Of a stretch of 64,000 nucleotides of DNA, positions 55,901 through 57,211 are shown piece by piece. Position numbers and translations under genes: made by a program. The notes beneath the pieces are model-generated. The model did no database searches and was not told the origin of the DNA. It saw nothing but the letters and a program-made list of their open reading frames with translations. The first letter of the stretch is position 1. Each line of letters starts with the position of its first letter. This DNA comes from Microvelia longipes (Eukaryota > Arthropoda > Insecta > Hemiptera > Veliidae). The stretch covers positions 79,676,042 through 79,740,041 of the forward strand of contig JACMZG010000008.1 of NCBI GenBank assembly GCA_018340805.1, given 5' to 3'.

Positions 55901-57211
55901 ATTGGAAGCAATGTTTCTCTTTTAGGTAACCATGTTTATTTTTTTATTTCTCCAAGGAAGGGCAAGTGTAAAAGGGAATTAAAAGAACTGTTTTTCTATC
56001 ACTTTTTTAAACACTTCAGCCCCTACGAGTATCAGTAAAAAAAAAATAACCCTAATGCATTTGGCCAATTTTCTAAAGCTAAGTTTTGTTTGCTAATTTT
56101 CCTATGAACAAGTTTTATTATATCCCTCCTCATTTTGCCATTAAAAGCCTGATTTTTTATCAGGCTTTGAAGGTGAGTAAAAATAGCCAGTATTATTTCT
56201 TTATGGCCACCCATTCTTTTTTATGGTCAATTTTATGGTTTTATGGATTTTTTTAGTTTTGCTTAAGAAACTGTAGCTTTGGTTTGTGCCAGAGCAACAA
56301 TATGAACTGCACTGTTTAAAACTAGCTTTGGGTTACATACAGCTTTTTGGTTCTTTTATTCTGTGACTGCTCCCTGTAGGAGAAAATGTCCCTGCAAAAA
56401 ATTCTAAAATTTTATATTTTTTTGGATGGAAAAAGTTTGTTATAAGAGCTAAGTGCGAACTTGGCTAAAGTTTAAAAAAAAATGAAGATAAAAATAAAAT
56501 AAATAAAATTGTAGTAAAAGATAAAGTGAAAGATTATTTTCTTGTGTGAACATATTAGTTTATAATTGAATATAGAAAGGCAATGGGGGGCAAAGCAGTT
56601 AATTTGTTCATTGCAATGCTTTTCCATGTCTCTACCCCCCCCCCCTCTCCCCCATGCCTCTCCTCTGACCAAAACATACTACCTGGGATACACAACAATT
56701 AAATTCTTCATATATTAAGCATTGTTTGAGCAAAATATATCAAAAGGTAAAAAAAGTTAGTAAAATATATCTATCAAGCATTGCAGTTTGTGGATAACAA
56801 ATTTCTTTGATTGTTTATTCATTGTGCTTCTTTAAAGTTGAGATTTTTCATATAAGTGGTATTTTTATGTTAACAACTATAAATATGCTTTTACATTCTG
56901 ATATAATTATTGTTATGACTGTGTAGGAAGCACTGTGTCAGCGGTAGGGAGTGGTATATCAGGAGCAGGTAGCGCTATATCACCGGTTAGTTCAAGTCTC
57001 TCACTGCTAGACCCGGCACCACTCACCCCATGTATCCCCACCCCTATCCTACCTCCTGAAGAGCCTGTCCTACCATCCTCGGGCAATCCTCTGTTTGAGT
57101 TTGATGTCAATCAGTATCTAGTCATTAAGAAACCTGAGGAGGAGGGACCGGAGATCCGTGGAGGCCACCCGGACGCCCTCATCGTTGCTGCGACCAAAGC
57201 CAGCAAGAATG
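11791..57211 (+). CDS. RAPGEF1: RAPGEF1/C3G-like Rap1 guanine-nucleotide exchange factor, partial gene (12 internal exons)
   Basis: This is the span of a split gene; exon limits are given in separate entries. In the family, C3G is a cytoplasmic exchange factor that binds CRK-adaptor SH3 domains through proline motifs and activates Rap1 in adhesion and receptor-kinase signalling. What is seen: an N-terminal helical block (exons 1-4), a P-rich motif ending exon 4, four P-P-x-L-P-x-K motifs (start of exon 5, two in exon 8, one in exon 10), the AYM segment after the third P-motif (exon 9), and the block with GPEIRGG before the REM domain (exon 12). Twelve exons total 2,532 nt, and all eleven internal junctions keep phase with GT-AG sites. 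The start codon and the REM/CDC25 catalytic domains are absent from the window. Ser/Gln-rich stretches between motifs look lineage-specific. Family identity is strong; exon completeness is inferred. Confidence 0.9.
12242..12355. mobile_element. Short inverted-terminal-repeat element (MITE-like)
   Basis: TTTGTTACCTACGTTG at the left and CAACGTAGGTAACAAA at the right are perfect inverted repeats enclosing about 80 bp. Size and termini suit a non-autonomous DNA element; no coding sequence. Confidence 0.55.
12735..13213. mobile_element. Foldback element, family FB-1
   Basis: Left AATTCTGGCGCGGTGGTCCG and right CGGACCACCGCGCCGGAATT are inverted termini. The palindrome continues inward (GCACG..AACAACC versus GGTTGTTAAGCACG; CTTAAGG-type centre). 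A second copy is at 58,555-59,005, and fragments are at 5.3, 10.2 and 33.8 kb. Confidence 0.78.
13830..14110 (+). repeat. 5S-like dispersed repeat, copy b (partial)
   Basis: TTCAGGTGTTTTTAAGACCT, CCTGAGTGGTTTTCTCAAAG and ATCGTAGCTCCGTGTGCGTT match the first third of the family. The 5S-like part is missing. Confidence 0.65.
14198..15044. mobile_element. Foldback element FB-2 with ACGT microsatellite core
   Basis: Arms 14,198-14,450 (TATAAGGCGCGGTCGAATAT ... TAATCTAACTTGGTAC) and 14,800-15,044 are inverted copies, over 90% identical by eye. The spacer is mainly a (GTAC/GTAT)n tract at 14,570-14,800. The open frames here that read YVCTYVRM-type repeats are microsatellite artefacts. Confidence 0.82.
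14570..14800. repeat. (GTAT/GTAC)n tetranucleotide microsatellite
   Basis: Alternating ACGTACGT, GTATGTAC and ACACATATACAT tracts at the centre of the FB-2 palindrome. Confidence 0.9.
15841..16229. mobile_element. Foldback element FB-3
   Basis: Left ATCCTAACAAAAACACATGC..AGCCTAGCGTAAAAAGTTGTG and right CACAACTTTTTACGCTACGC..ATGTATTTTTGTTGGGAT are inverted copies of about 150 bp around a GCAGCTTAAG...GCGTAATAG centre. Non-coding. Confidence 0.8.
16557..16958. other. Intronic, with (AT)n tract
   Basis: No gene seen. An (AT)n tract occupies about 16,881-16,936, preceded by GTGGGGGCACTGCCGTGCCC. Confidence 0.6.
16960..17387 (+). repeat. 5S-like dispersed repeat, copy c, left part
   Basis: It runs from TTCAGGCGTTTTTAAGGCCT through TTTTATGACGTCATTAACCC and CATCTCATTATCAGCATTAG to GGTACAAGTGTATTAC. 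It is interrupted here by the LTR element and resumes at 18,970. Confidence 0.75.
17388..17561 (-). repeat. 3' LTR of the Gypsy derivative
   Basis: 174 bp, TG...CA bounded, nearly identical to 18,796-18,969. It borders the polypurine tract at 17,562-17,574 (complement of TCCTCCCTTTTTT). Confidence 0.93.
17717..17822 (-). pseudogene. Integrase C-terminal remnant (Ty3/Gypsy)
   Basis: On the - strand: NVWQKGTIVTKYRDRSYGVQ then DKDGVSYRRNEVL. This matches the small beta-barrel ending of Gypsy integrases (W-x-x-G-x-I-V ... R-S-Y-x-V ... Y-R-R-N). It sits between the RT remnant and the PPT, so the core integrase and RNase H are deleted. Confidence 0.75.
17850..18195 (-). pseudogene. Reverse transcriptase N-terminal remnant (Ty3/Gypsy)
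   Basis: In the - frames it reads PRRIPVALRDELKKEIEEM, NGIIVKEDGYTEW, then KLRICLDPSELNKALKD and LPTVDEILPELNNAKIFS with VDAKHGFWQLKL. These are the classic start-of-RT blocks of Gypsy pol (RICLDPxxLN, FSxxDAxxGFWQ). The sequence ends before the catalytic YxDD. A small frameshift lies near 18,050. The deletion edge has a direct repeat TACTTTCTTC at 17,823-17,832 and 17,863-17,872. Confidence 0.85.
18190..18759 (-). pseudogene. gag start of the Gypsy derivative, broken
   Basis: An ATG at 18,759 opens MVRTKKELEAELDELKQKLS, a coiled-coil-like N-terminus, then a gag matrix/capsid-like stretch (LFKLSWENYLIASGL, residues about 70-85) typical of retrotransposon gag. The frame stops at 18,400 after a frameshift, but gag-like sequence continues in another frame (YNQYIIRLKSLV) to about 18,200, where it meets pol sequence at a deletion junction. 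Not functional alone. Confidence 0.8.
18796..18969 (-). repeat. 5' LTR of the Gypsy derivative
   Basis: Partner of 17,388-17,561. The primer-binding-like site lies at 18,781-18,795 (complement of GTACACCTGACACCA), starting with TGG as expected for a tRNA 3' end. Confidence 0.93.
18970..19125 (+). repeat. 5S-like dispersed repeat, copy c, right part
   Basis: It resumes with the duplicated ATTAC, then AAGTACACCAAGTTTCGTTT, a decayed 5S-like piece (AGCAGGGTGACGGCGGGGAA) and the GACGAGCGAAGCGAGTCCGA tail. Confidence 0.75.
19237..19656. mobile_element. Foldback element FB-4 (CTGATGA/GAAA family)
   Basis: A near-perfect 420-bp palindrome. Outer arms TGAAAGGAACGAAGAAAAGA/TCTTTTCTTCGTTCCTTTCA with GTCTCTCCACAAAAC inside, then CAAAGCGCTTTCAACCTAAC, ATCATCAGTGCC, and a centre TCGACGATGTCGTGAGTCG. 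Transcripts of either strand would form a long hairpin. Non-coding; the open frame at 19,592-19,975 is incidental. Confidence 0.88.
19955..20094 (+). CDS. RAPGEF1: RAPGEF1 exon 2 of those visible
   Basis: It encodes FALKHFRDVVSKNKLEVLAG and onward to VFIDQ, matching the ALRYF-type helical segment of C3G that precedes the S-x-x-YQSLA helix. The acceptor TTTCTTTAG|GTG gives a V-Q start. A second AG six bases on, GTGCAG|TTT, is also in frame. The donor is AAAG|GTATTG, leaving two bases (AG) that complete Ser with exon 3. The 7.9-kb intron before it contains the inverted-repeat nest and the Gypsy derivative. Confidence 0.85.
20172..20402. mobile_element. Element with 23-bp inverted termini (MITE-like)
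   Basis: ATAAATAAAAACAGGTTAGT at 20,176 and AATTAACCTGTTTTTATTTA at the right end form inverted repeats around about 190 bp. The complement of 20,250-20,275 holds another CTGATGATGTC motif, hinting at kinship with FB-4. Confidence 0.6.
20610..20750 (+). repeat. 5S-like dispersed repeat, copy d (partial)
   Basis: TTTACATAGGAAAAATATTG, GGGATGTCACCAGAATTATC and TTTTTAAGGTCTCCTAAGTG match the family start; truncated before the ACGTCA block. Confidence 0.7.
20751..22837. other. Intronic; one LINE-like 3' tail
   Basis: No gene seen. At about 21,880-21,963, TACACCCCAAAAAGGGTCTT then AGCAGAATAAAGATTTTATT and TTATTTATT resembles a non-LTR retrotransposon 3' end. A perfect inverted pair CACATTTC/GAAATGTG lies at about 22,625-22,650 (hairpin TTACACATTTCAGGAAATGT). 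Confidence 0.5.
22838..23480 (+). repeat. 5S-like dispersed repeat, copy e (full length, about 640 bp)
   Basis: It starts TTTTCCTCATTTATATCATA and contains all family blocks in order. A 5S-rRNA-like segment (23,332-23,397: AAGTTAAGCTGCATTGAGCG, TTGTCGGTGCCTGGATGGGT) is followed by the GAGTGTAGCAAACGCGATGT tail. It ends about 140 bp before exon 3. No ORF. Confidence 0.82.
23618..23765 (+). CDS. RAPGEF1: RAPGEF1 exon 3 of those visible
   Basis: The acceptor is TTTGCAG and the donor CCAG|GTTTGT. It encodes SSTLVSATKQVYQSLATLIK, then LCDDVLLGG and ends LLLEQVEDAVQ. The VYQSLA-LI signature is a hallmark of the conserved N-terminal helical block of C3G. The exon enters in phase 2 (AG|T gives Ser) and leaves in phase 0, matching exon 4. 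Confidence 0.9.
23853..24014. mobile_element. Small foldback/MITE-like palindrome
   Basis: CACCATGATGTTAATTTAAA and TTATTAAACATCATGGTG bound a 160-bp palindrome with AACACACTAGA/TCTAGTGTGTT and a perfect centre CACAATAGTATAAATTTATACTATTGTG. It lies in the short intron between exons 3 and 4. 24,015-24,712 shows no gene. Confidence 0.8.
24713..24975 (+). CDS. RAPGEF1: RAPGEF1 exon 4 of those visible
   Basis: The acceptor is TTTTAATTGCAG and the donor CCTAT|GTAAGT. It continues the helical block (NLVDLASVKMSEKG), then the conserved LTPRERLILEQT segment, equivalent to L-T-D-R-E-V-E-I-L in vertebrate C3G. It ends in the proline-rich PEQPPPKPPLPPM. The last codon AT|G is completed in exon 5. The frame continues only four codons past the donor before a stop, supporting the splice. 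Confidence 0.92.
25030..25545 (+). pseudogene. Decayed LINE reverse-transcriptase 3' fragment (Jockey-like)
   Basis: Across shifting + frames: TMLLGVYIDSSLNFKDHCKD, LYRLKLTLDKNQLKTV, SLAYGIIFWC, then SESIFITHKSLLRIILGYK. The order L-G-V-x-I-D ... H/L-x-R-L ... Y-G-I-x-F-W ... K-x-L-R-I-I is the post-RT region of Jockey-type ORF2. Stops and frameshifts make it dead. Confidence 0.75.
25809..26599 (-). other. 3' untranslated region of the 5.7-kb LINE
   Basis: AT-rich, without coding signal. It ends in the ATTTATTT-repeat tail next to the left target duplication. Confidence 0.7.
26600..29504 (-). pseudogene. LINE ORF2: APE endonuclease plus reverse transcriptase, frameshifted
   Basis: The longest open stretch is 27,399-29,345 (648 codons), but in-frame homology reaches 29,504 (KIKLYTYNTQTLRT, the usual T-Y-N start of the endonuclease) without an ATG. 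Endonuclease motifs: QVYAPTS, MGDMNAKVG, IDYFLSN, GSDHKPV. RT motifs: GKASGVDSV, NYRPISLLPVVYKI, FIDFEKAYDSV, GVRQGDVSS. A frameshift near 27,405 separates the catalytic box, which reads RLAFVDDFILIC (F-V-D-D, intact Asp pair), then LKINPKKSKYM and YLGQLI (27,020-27,361). A decayed tail (RWTKK, GRGKETKMDEEMRKICGQ) extends to about 26,600. It would nick the target and reverse-transcribe; this copy is broken. Confidence 0.88.
29581..30603 (-). CDS. LINE ORF1 protein (coiled coil plus RRM-like, L1 ORF1 type)
   Basis: A 340-aa intact frame starting MEHQSDLISCIDKAVQKAVE. Residues about 20-75 are heptad-like (LLNEVLTKLDSVQ, LANRVKILEDKE), a coiled coil for trimerisation in the family. Then RKKNIIIRGLE opens an RRM-like fold (residues about 80-150), followed by a basic EKRKSLLPVMIAARKNG segment like the C-terminal domain of L1 ORF1p/Transposase_22. 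The tail (200-340) is Lys/Ser/Asn-rich. In the family it binds element RNA as a chaperone in the cytoplasmic RNP. The frame ends 76 nt before the open part of ORF2. Confidence 0.88.
   Translation of the reverse strand: MEHQSDLISCIDKAVQKAVETQMDKYNEGVTMLLNEVLTKLDSVQKSQEGATKLANRVKILEDKERKKNIIIRGLELKSNFKEREKAVFNLLKNTMRIDCISSDIDFIQDINQKTMLVVGFTTFRKKMEVLSATHTLKGSKIKIFDDFDKEVREKRKSLLPVMIAARKNGNHAVLKLDKLLINGREWDGKPIYPDLGTASASGMNADQSTSKSSDGSIKTFQGEENKKTHERLVSLDQVEHQKEDFLKLGKTKVQHDFKNNKESITKLNKGTNINESNENGKRKLEEYKSGATHLNEPKRQNNYFTFQQSIVQFFSVQGQRQDIEANGNTTENIDKKDTI
30604..31502 (-). other. 5' untranslated region of the 5.7-kb LINE
   Basis: About 900 nt between the right target duplication and the ORF1 start. 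It includes a less AT-rich block at about 31,000-31,270. LINE internal promoters normally lie here (family knowledge); no specific motif is identified. Confidence 0.6.
31516..32040. other. Intronic; LINE-like tail
   Basis: TATGGAAGTAAAGCTATTTA TTTATTCATT at about 31,825-31,853 looks like another non-LTR 3' end. Otherwise nothing is recognised. Confidence 0.4.
32040..32170 (+). repeat. Possible tRNA-derived SINE fragment
   Basis: TGGTTATAGCGTCAGG (32,054) resembles a pol III A box and GGTTCAAATTTC (32,111) a B box, about 57 nt apart as in tRNA-derived SINEs. It does not fold as a clean tRNA and no second copy was found in the window. 32,171-32,747 shows nothing else. Confidence 0.35.
32748..33124 (+). 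CDS. RAPGEF1: RAPGEF1 exon 5 of those visible (first CRK-SH3 motif)
   Basis: The acceptor is GGTTTGCAG and the donor CAAG|GTAAAT. It starts RVWVGESPPPLPPKKKGGS, a P-P-x-L-P-x-K CRK SH3-binding motif. It then runs into an unusual array of E-R-L-S-L-G-S-E-like octads (about residues 30-95), a Ser/acidic stretch and TPNQIQ. The octad array has no counterpart I know in other C3G proteins and looks like a lineage-specific internal repeat with many R-x-x-S sites, so possible phosphorylation (inference). The intron before it holds the complete 5.7-kb LINE. Confidence 0.9.
33193..33435. mobile_element. Foldback element FB-5 (CTGATGA/GAAA family)
   Basis: AAATAATAAAAGAAAAGAAG and CTTTTTTTCTTTTATTATTT bound inverted arms containing GTCTCTCCACAAAAC, CAAAGCGCTTTCAACCTAAC, TAGAGGCC and ATCATC. 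About 240 bp, 70 bp after exon 5. Confidence 0.85.
33835..33985. repeat. FB-1 family fragment
   Basis: GACACTACTGCTCTGGTTGA, CTTAAGCAAGAAATACATCG and GAAAATTTGCTGGGCTTGCG match the fragment at 10.2 kb. Confidence 0.55.
34277..34384 (+). CDS. RAPGEF1: RAPGEF1 exon 6 of those visible
   Basis: A 108-nt exon with acceptor GTTGTGCAG and donor CAAG|GTAATT, phase 1 in and out. It encodes GLNSLVNGNLAGWDSGCSNI and then SERTQSPDPPHTHTPQ. The sequence is Ser/Pro/Thr-rich linker with no named domain. Support comes from phase agreement with exons 5 and 7 and from good splice sites. A symmetric phase-1 exon could be skipped without frameshift (inference). Confidence 0.78.
34440..34690 (+). pseudogene. Decayed LINE RNase H/C-terminal fragment
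   Basis: The + frames give VAGFITGLYHLCKHMHTIGK and then CECEALEYKGF. This pattern (T-G-H/L-x-x-H-L-H-x-I-G-K ... C-E-C-x-A-L) is the RNase H-to-zinc-knuckle tail of LINE ORF2 proteins. Several frame breaks. 34,691-35,465 holds no gene. Confidence 0.5.
35470..35750. mobile_element. Foldback element FB-6 (CTGATGA/GAAA family)
   Basis: AAATATAAACAACAGTCTCT and GATACTGTTGTTTATATTTG bound inverted arms with ACAGAGCCGGCTTTCAACT/AGTTGAAAGCCGGCTCTGT and GTGCGAAAGAAAACG. About 280 bp. Confidence 0.87.
35900..38178 (+). mobile_element. 5'-truncated Jockey-superfamily LINE with poly(A) tail
   Basis: It contains a long RT ORF, a 3' UTR with a stem CTCCCCACA...TGTGGGGAG (38,014-38,050), AATAAAGG and a poly(A) run (38,158-38,178). 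The endonuclease domain and ORF1 are missing, as in typical 5' truncation. The exact left edge is not determined. Confidence 0.85.
36012..37769 (+). CDS. LINE reverse transcriptase (ORF2 C-terminal two thirds)
   Basis: A 585-codon intact frame; in-frame homology continues upstream to about 35,940 (KIKSCEGDSRKIWKVINEG), so the ATG is not the true start. RT blocks: GGSGPGLDNIQAKVLK, LITPLFKGG, NYRPISLLSNVAKVIEK, QFGFQAGLSTEDAI, FLDLAKAFDTVSHKIL, IPQGTVLGPLLFLVYIN, and a catalytic box reading GFCDDLVWIC (F-C-D-D instead of the usual Y-A-D-D). After it: LSLNVKKTNLIYF, AKYLGIIVDRNLSW, and the thumb-type region YGMTAYGSAS, QKLFIRIIL. The family copies LINE RNA into target DNA. Open frame throughout, so it is relatively young, but 5' truncated. 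Confidence 0.9.
   Translation: MGKTNKKSNHIKTIVYNGINIDLDANPQEGANALGEYFGTLGEKMAEKIEDVNYNQLNISKKIKLWDSYKEITEKDILDSIKQIKGGSGPGLDNIQAKVLKNNDKYLTKPLLWITTISLAQGIFPDILKNALITPLFKGGDSSHPGNYRPISLLSNVAKVIEKIVKKQLLDFLLSNNIISKDQFGFQAGLSTEDAISETISSITNSLDVGLKVAAVFLDLAKAFDTVSHKILIKKLYDIALRGTVLEWFASYLRNRSQSVKVNNILAAPTISEFSIPQGTVLGPLLFLVYINNVFPVVSRCRLIGFCDDLVWICSARFWFEVCTVLENNLNSINTWFKINKLSLNVKKTNLIYFSIRNTANSKPTYTISLHNQSCRAKFPDNCTCPKLESVETAKYLGIIVDRNLSWQSHIGALIKRLRQYIYLFHNVKGFLSTDKLRMLYFALIDSVLRYGMTAYGSASETHLLPVFRLQKLFIRIILKQPNREESAPLFKKLNILIFPDMYKFIGLQRIYAGKHNLSPIEHGLNTRSAQQNLYLIPRKHTTMGQKHWLYVAASNYNQLPIHIRNSKSINIFTKFIKSMFIKNY
38180..38225 (-). repeat. Foldback-family arm fragment next to the LINE tail
   Basis: GGCTTTCAGCCAAATAAAGG and TCATTCCAGTACTGGTGAG match the arm of FB-7 (41.8 kb), so the LINE probably inserted into or beside such an element. 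Confidence 0.6.
38222..38625 (+). repeat. 45-bp tandem array with an inverted block
   Basis: Units of CTGTCATATCTGTATTCATC plus AATAAATATATTGTATTCAT TATAT repeat about 8 times. The block 38,364-38,425 is in opposite orientation. Open frames here are repeat artefacts. It ends about 30 bp before the exon 7 acceptor. Confidence 0.88.
38655..38881 (+). CDS. RAPGEF1: RAPGEF1 exon 7 of those visible (Ser/Gln-rich)
   Basis: The acceptor is GGTTTGCAG and the donor TCTATG|GTAATT. It encodes VGGDWASISSSGFTSMRSSS, a poly-Ser/Tyr run, then a Q-rich repeat (TSVQQ, SVQQ) ending QQITSSSM. It is low complexity and has no recognised domain. Assignment rests on splice-site quality and phases 1 in, 0 out. A 45-bp tandem array ends about 35 bp upstream of the acceptor. 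Confidence 0.8.
38950..39115 (+). pseudogene. Jockey-like LINE C-terminal fragment
   Basis: TYGTEVWSDIQT then FRLQTLQSKILRIITNDPL and YVSEQTPNNDLKVPFV match the Y-G-x-x-x-W ... Q-x-L-Q-S-K-x-L-R ... N-A-P-W-Y-V ... D-L-K-I-P block of Jockey/BS-type elements. Truncated both sides. Confidence 0.7.
39279..39510 (+). repeat. 72-bp tandem repeat (about 3.2 copies)
   Basis: The unit contains ATAACTTGTATTCTGAATGG, AATGAAGAAAAGAGTCACTC and CACAAAACTATAACTGTCTC. The GAAGAAAAGAGTCNCTCCAC part equals the outer end of FB-4, so the array seems to come from a foldback-element terminus. Confidence 0.8.
39770..40296 (+). pseudogene. LINE 3' end with stem-loop and poly(A)
   Basis: KSSVNLKKYLNT-like coding end, then a 3' UTR with CCTCTCAC...GTGAGAGG (40,157-40,190), AATAAAG and a run of A at about 40,285-40,295. 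The hairpin plus A-tail is typical of non-LTR 3' ends. 40,297-40,519 shows no gene. Confidence 0.55.
40520..40630 (-). repeat. Foldback-family half copy
   Basis: ATTCTCTCCTCAAAGACATT, ATTCAAAGCCCTTTCAAACT and GAGGGCATTATCACATCA match one arm of FB-4, diverged. Confidence 0.6.
40635..40765. repeat. Short palindrome containing GACGAGCGAAGCGAGTC
   Basis: TGCCATAAAGGCTGAGAA...TTCTCAGCCCAATGGCA with inner TGTCTTTATGTC/GACATAAAGACA surrounds ACGACGAGCGAAGCGAGTCG, the same phrase as the tail of the 5S-like family. Confidence 0.7.
40763..41291. mobile_element. Foldback element FB-8
   Basis: TTTTTTTTGAGGTAGCACTC and TACTACCTCAAAAAAAAA are inverted termini. Inner arms include TAATTGAAAAAA.. and a palindrome TAGGAGTTTTTTTACATTCA/CTCCTAGTACAATAAT. 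No coding sequence. Confidence 0.65.
41335..42565 (-). repeat. 5S-like dispersed repeat, copy f (split by FB-7)
   Basis: Reverse orientation. From the left: the GGATTCGCTACGCTCATCCT tail, a 5S-like segment at 41,508-41,573 (complement reads GTTAAGCAGCATCGAGTGTG, CTAGATGGGTGACCACTGGG), then family blocks to 41,850. After the foldback element it resumes near 42,290 and ends ATACTTTTCCTGTATACCTA. This copy has the best 5S match. Confidence 0.82.
41849..42230. mobile_element. Foldback element FB-7 (CTGATGA/GAAA family) with palindromic core array
   Basis: ATCAGAATAATAAAATAAGT/ACTTATTTTATTATTCTGAT are the termini, then CTCTCCACTGATG, GCATAACCGGCTTTCAAC and ATCATCAGTGCC. The centre is about three tandem copies of a 41-bp unit that is itself palindromic (TTGACTGGTATAAGACTTAT ACCAGTCAACAG). 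Confidence 0.9.
42736..42943 (+). CDS. RAPGEF1: RAPGEF1 exon 8 of those visible (two CRK-SH3 motifs)
   Basis: The acceptor is TATTTGCAG and the donor CACA|GTGAGT. It contains DTPPALPAKKRSIRERE, then STYDNVPSL and SHPPPLPLKKKH. This mirrors the vertebrate order TPPALPEKKR, YDN, PPPLPEKKNKH, giving two CRK-binding P-P-x-L-P-x-K motifs and a conserved Y-D-N. Phase 0 in, phase 1 out. This is one of the clearest exons for family identity. Confidence 0.95.
42944..45774. other. Intron after exon 8, left part
   Basis: 43,405-43,510 (AAACGACTCCCCCCTTGAAA, ACTTTTTGGTCACTTAG) recurs at 59,127-59,235, a dispersed repeat. CTTGTGCCAATAAAGAACTT at 44,129 looks like a LINE tail. The rest, including the T-rich 45,150-45,260 block, has no recognised gene. 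Confidence 0.5.
45775..46268. mobile_element. Foldback element FB-9, copy 1, with 35-bp tandem loop
   Basis: Arms match 60,080-60,460 (AAGGCTTAACAT.. and ATGTTGAGCCTTGAAAAAGA, CCTATTCCTCCTCAAAGC). The centre (about 45,865-46,110) is six to seven copies of AACATCAGTTGTTTTTATTC plus ATTTATTTGGAGAAC. Tandem open frames here are artefacts. Confidence 0.82.
46538..47195. mobile_element. Foldback element FB-10
   Basis: TCCAAGATCCAGGCCTAAAA at the left pairs with the complement of TTTTTTCAGGTTCTGCTCTTGGA at the right. Inner arms GTCGTGTGGAAAACATGAAG / GTTTTGCACACGACCTATAG and AATCGGACAATTACAACTAA/ATCCGATTTTGATG. About 660 bp, arms about 300 bp. 47,196-48,121 shows no gene apart from a degenerate CTCAATTTGGG-type repeat at 47,390-47,490. 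Confidence 0.8.
48122..48723. mobile_element. Foldback element FB-11 (GGGTCATTCCATGTC termini), copy 1
   Basis: GGGTTATTCCATGTCAAATC and GATTAGATATGGAATGACCC are inverted ends. Inner inverted blocks: TTTTCGGCTCATTCGGTGCA / GCACCAAATGAGTC and GGTGCCACCATAG-type ends. Second copy, one arm, at 62,339-62,744. Non-coding. Confidence 0.8.
48724..49040. other. Intronic, short repeats and G-run
   Basis: TTACAATGTGGTAATCTTTT-like phrases repeat three to four times (48,770-48,905), and a G-run GGGGGGAGGGGGGGGGGGTC lies at about 48,938-48,957. Confidence 0.6.
49041..50230 (+). pseudogene. 5'-truncated Jockey-like LINE, broken RT
   Basis: The first block (49,075-49,482) has FYFSKAFDGVQIEILRMKL, GVRQGSILGPILFLIYINDL and FLFADDYGVIF, so the F-A-D-D catalytic pair is intact. 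A deletion/frameshift at about 49,480 removes the L-S-L-N-x-x-K-T segment. Sequence then continues FKFLGIYIDNKLSWEPHIDY and, from 49,628, SYGTMVWGASPHASRLFILQ, KKALRVILNLP to 50,206. The 3' end is AAATAAAGGATTATTTATTT. No endonuclease remains. Confidence 0.85.
50231..51324. other. Intronic, no gene recognised
   Basis: Short dispersed phrases only, including GGTTGGGTCCCCCTTTTAAA and a C-run at about 51,085-51,130. Confidence 0.5.
51325..51692. mobile_element. Foldback element FB-12, copy 1
   Basis: CAATATAATTGTGCGATAGA..CACCTAGGAAACG at the left is the complement of CATTTCCTAGTGTGTCTTAC..AATTATATTG at the right. A related arm in reverse is at 63,770-64,000. It ends about 50 bp before exon 9. 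Confidence 0.75.
51745..51904 (+). CDS. RAPGEF1: RAPGEF1 exon 9 of those visible
   Basis: The acceptor is GTGTTATAG and the donor TCAG|GTAATA. It begins IMAYMEMFGNCSHSN, equivalent to the MLAYMQLLEDYS segment directly after the KK-K-H motif in vertebrate C3G. It continues with HSYSMMQAEWQQHQAS and SFSNSI. Phase 1 in (A|TA gives Ile), two bases out. The acceptor lies about 50 bp after the end of a foldback element. Confidence 0.9.
51905..52887. other. Intronic, no gene recognised
   Basis: GAGGTGGGGGGAGGGGGG at 51,990 and AT-rich simple sequence (TAAATAAATAAATAAGTTAA at 52,480); no coding signal. Confidence 0.5.
52888..53430. mobile_element. Foldback element FB-13
   Basis: CTTAGAATAGTATTAATATA GAAGGAGCATA and its right counterpart TGCTCCTTCTATATATAGTA TTATTCTAAG are inverted, as are GGTGGTCTTAAGTAGGG / TACTTAAAACCACC and CACCCTAACAA/TTGTTAGGGCGG. 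About 540 bp. Confidence 0.78.
53431..54187. other. Intronic; one foldback-arm fragment
   Basis: TTCAGGCACTGATGATGGCT with GGTTGAAGTCTGACTC at 54,045-54,082 is a degenerate arm of the CTGATGA/GAAA family, about 100 bp before exon 10. Nothing else recognised. Confidence 0.55.
54188..54286 (+). CDS. RAPGEF1: RAPGEF1 exon 10 of those visible (fourth CRK-SH3 motif)
   Basis: A 99-nt exon reading REEIGVPPALPPKRSKPHIS and then APPTTPPGSPVN. PPALPPKR is the fourth P-P-x-L-P-x-K motif. The acceptor is a NAGNAG type (TTTTCACAGCAG). Using the first AG starts at 54,188 and the second at 54,191; both keep frame and change Ser-Arg to Arg. The donor is CCA|GTAAGT. Confidence 0.9.
54287..55647. other. Intron between exons 10 and 11, no gene recognised
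   Basis: AT-rich sequence without a repeat or RNA gene I recognise. Confidence 0.5.
55648..55925 (+). CDS. RAPGEF1: RAPGEF1 exon 11 of those visible (Ser-Pro repeats)
   Basis: The acceptor is TTTTTATAG and the donor TTAG|GTAACC. It starts HLEMMSKLDLEGSVIHPSVV and continues into a repeated V-S-P-L-S-S-G pattern (about residues 45-90) ending SNVSLL. The S-P repeats are low complexity and probably lineage-specific. Codon phase (CA|C, then G|GA) fits exons 10 and 12. The position corresponds to the linker before the REM domain. Confidence 0.85.
55926..56926. other. Intron between exons 11 and 12, no gene recognised
   Basis: AT-rich; a C-run (CCCCCCCCCCTCTCCCCC) at about 56,635-56,653. A short hairpin AAAGCCTGATTTTTTATCAGGCTTT is at 56,143-56,167. 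Confidence 0.55.
56927..57211 (+). CDS. RAPGEF1: RAPGEF1 exon 12 of those visible (pre-REM block)
   Basis: The acceptor is GACTGTGTAG and the donor AATG|GTATAT. It continues the Ser-rich repeats, then FEFDVNQYLVIKKPEEEGPE followed by IRGGHPDALIVAATKASKN. This matches the segment immediately before the REM domain in C3G (GPDVRGG, then an ILLVHAT-type strand). The next exon should open the REM domain. It is not recognisable up to 64,000, so the intron exceeds 6.7 kb unless the candidate microexon at 61,898 is used. Confidence 0.93.

Noticed and set aside
55690..57110. - strand open frames opposite exons 11 and 12
   Set aside because: Antisense of low-complexity Ser/Pro coding sequence; the + strand reading matches C3G.
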